A DNA stretch of 5,370 bases from Micavibrio sp. UBA2020 (GTDB lineage: Bacteria > Pseudomonadota > Alphaproteobacteria > Micavibrionales > UBA2020), in assembly GCA_002334985.1 (NCBI GenBank), contig DDBY01000126.1, positions 1 to 5,370 of the forward strand. The letters run 5' to 3'. Made by a program: the position numbers and the translations under genes. Positions 4,639 to 5,370 of this stretch are shown here, in pieces. Numbering within the stretch: position 1 is the first letter of the stretch; every line of letters begins with the position of its first letter. The notes below the pieces were generated by a model. It searched no databases and was not told where the DNA came from. It worked only from the letters and a program-made list of their open reading frames with translations.

Positions 4639-5370
4639 AACTGGTCATCCGCATCGGGGATTATGGCGGCGACGATGCCGTCACCTACCACACGGCAGAG
4701 AGCTTTCCGCTGACCATCGGGCGCGGTTTTGCCAATAACATCATTTTGCACGACCCGCATGTATCGGCGCGCCATGCCGAAATCGTGCATGACGGCGACG
4801 GCTGGCTTTTGGTCGATATAGGGCAGGAAAACCCCATCCACCACAAGGACGCGCCGCTGCAAGGCCGCCAGCTGCGTTTGAAATCCGGCGACGAATTCAT
4901 GCTGGGGCTGACGCCCGTTGCGGTGTTCGACCCGCACCATGCCGTGCCTGCTGCCGAAAAGGTGGAACATACCCACCCGCTGATTGCGCATCTGTCGGGC
5001 GGGCTGATGCCGTGGGTTTATTATCTGTTTGCCGTGCTGGGTGTCGCGCTCAGCGATTACATCGAATATTGGTCCGAAAACACCTATGCGCAGATGACCA
5101 AGGCCGCGGGCGGCGCGGCGCTTTGCCTGCTGCTCTGGGCCGTGCCGTGGGCGGTTGCGGGGCGGCTTTCGCGCCACCGCTCGGCCTATCTGGCGCATAT
5201 TGCGCTGGCGAGCGTGTTTCTGCTCATCTCCCTTCCCATCTGGGCGCTTCTGGATTTGACGGCGTTTCTCAGCAGCGAAAATATGTTTTCCGATGCGCTG
5301 TTCGTTGTCGGCAACACGCTTATTCTGGGCGGGCTTGTTTATGCCAGCCTTGGCATCGCAACCCACATGA
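4635..5370 (+). CDS. FHA-domain multi-pass membrane protein (3' end outside window)
   Basis: The gene starts at ATG 4635, inside the protease stop (ATGA), and is still open at the right edge after 245 residues. Residues about 3-98 form a forkhead-associated domain. The phosphothreonine-binding signature is present: GR at 29-30 in LTIGRG, NNIIL at 34-38, and SARH at 44-47. Four hydrophobic helices follow at about 124-140, 157-176, 184-206 and 221-241. The loop between helices 2 and 3 is basic (RLSRHR, 177-182). The loops at 141-156 and 207-220 are acidic. By the positive-inside rule the FHA domain is therefore cytoplasmic. FHA domains bind phosphothreonine peptides made by Ser/Thr kinases; no kinase gene is visible here. 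The C-terminal region may carry a further domain beyond the window. Its likely partner is the periplasmic protease encoded just upstream, inferred from overlapping genes only. Confidence 0.88.
   Translation, partial: MKLVIRIGDYGGDDAVTYHTAESFPLTIGRGFANNIILHDPHVSARHAEIVHDGDGWLLVDIGQENPIHHKDAPLQGRQLRLKSGDEFMLGLTPVAVFDPHHAVPAAEKVEHTHPLIAHLSGGLMPWVYYLFAVLGVALSDYIEYWSENTYAQMTKAAGGAALCLLLWAVPWAVAGRLSRHRSAYLAHIALASVFLLISLPIWALLDLTAFLSSENMFSDALFVVGNTLILGGLVYASLGIATHM

Noticed and set aside
4395..5366. Minus-strand open frame of 323 codons
   Set aside because: It is antisense to the FHA domain and its membrane helices, and spans the protease-FHA junction with its clear Shine-Dalgarno.

Overview
The window looks like a moderately GC-rich Gram-negative chromosome, most likely from an alphaproteobacterium. 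This is an inference from three things: a TTAA-N7-TTAAC site of the type bound by the alphaproteobacterial cell-cycle regulator CtrA, a Sec signal peptide on an HtrA-like protease, and starts that mostly lack a Shine-Dalgarno sequence. No marker gene fixes the taxon. I see no tRNA, rRNA, CRISPR array, insertion sequence or phage integrase.

Layout. Positions 2-382 (+) hold the 3' end of an ankyrin-repeat gene that begins outside the window. It converges on a small minus-strand gene (431-919) of unknown function, whose intrinsic terminator lies in the 48-bp gap (401-424). Behind that gene lies a compact minus-strand regulatory stretch: a candidate promoter with a perfect TTGACA (1079-1107), preceded immediately by the terminator of the next gene (1127-1170). 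Positions 1231-2739 (-) encode a large ankyrin protein of about twelve repeats with a disordered basic tail. A divergent non-coding region (2740-3129) then carries a possible G-quadruplex in the ankyrin leader, and a perfect TATAAT preceded by the CtrA-type box facing right. The right half is a two-gene operon: a secreted trypsin-like (S1C/HtrA-type) serine protease (3130-4638), and an FHA-domain multi-pass membrane protein (4635 to beyond the window). The two overlap by ATGA, and the second has a strong AAGGAGG ribosome binding site.

How the parts may work together. The protease should be periplasmic, with an intact His106/Asp142/Ser210 triad, no PDZ domain and a four-cysteine C-terminal domain. 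The FHA protein should read phosphothreonine on the cytoplasmic face, since its charge pattern predicts N-in with about four membrane helices. Overlapping translation suggests the two products are made together and may link a cytoplasmic phospho-signal to periplasmic proteolysis. The two ankyrin proteins are plausible protein-binding partners or effectors, but nothing in the sequence ties them directly to the protease-FHA pair. The pair, with its possible CtrA control, is the best candidate here for a little-described system.
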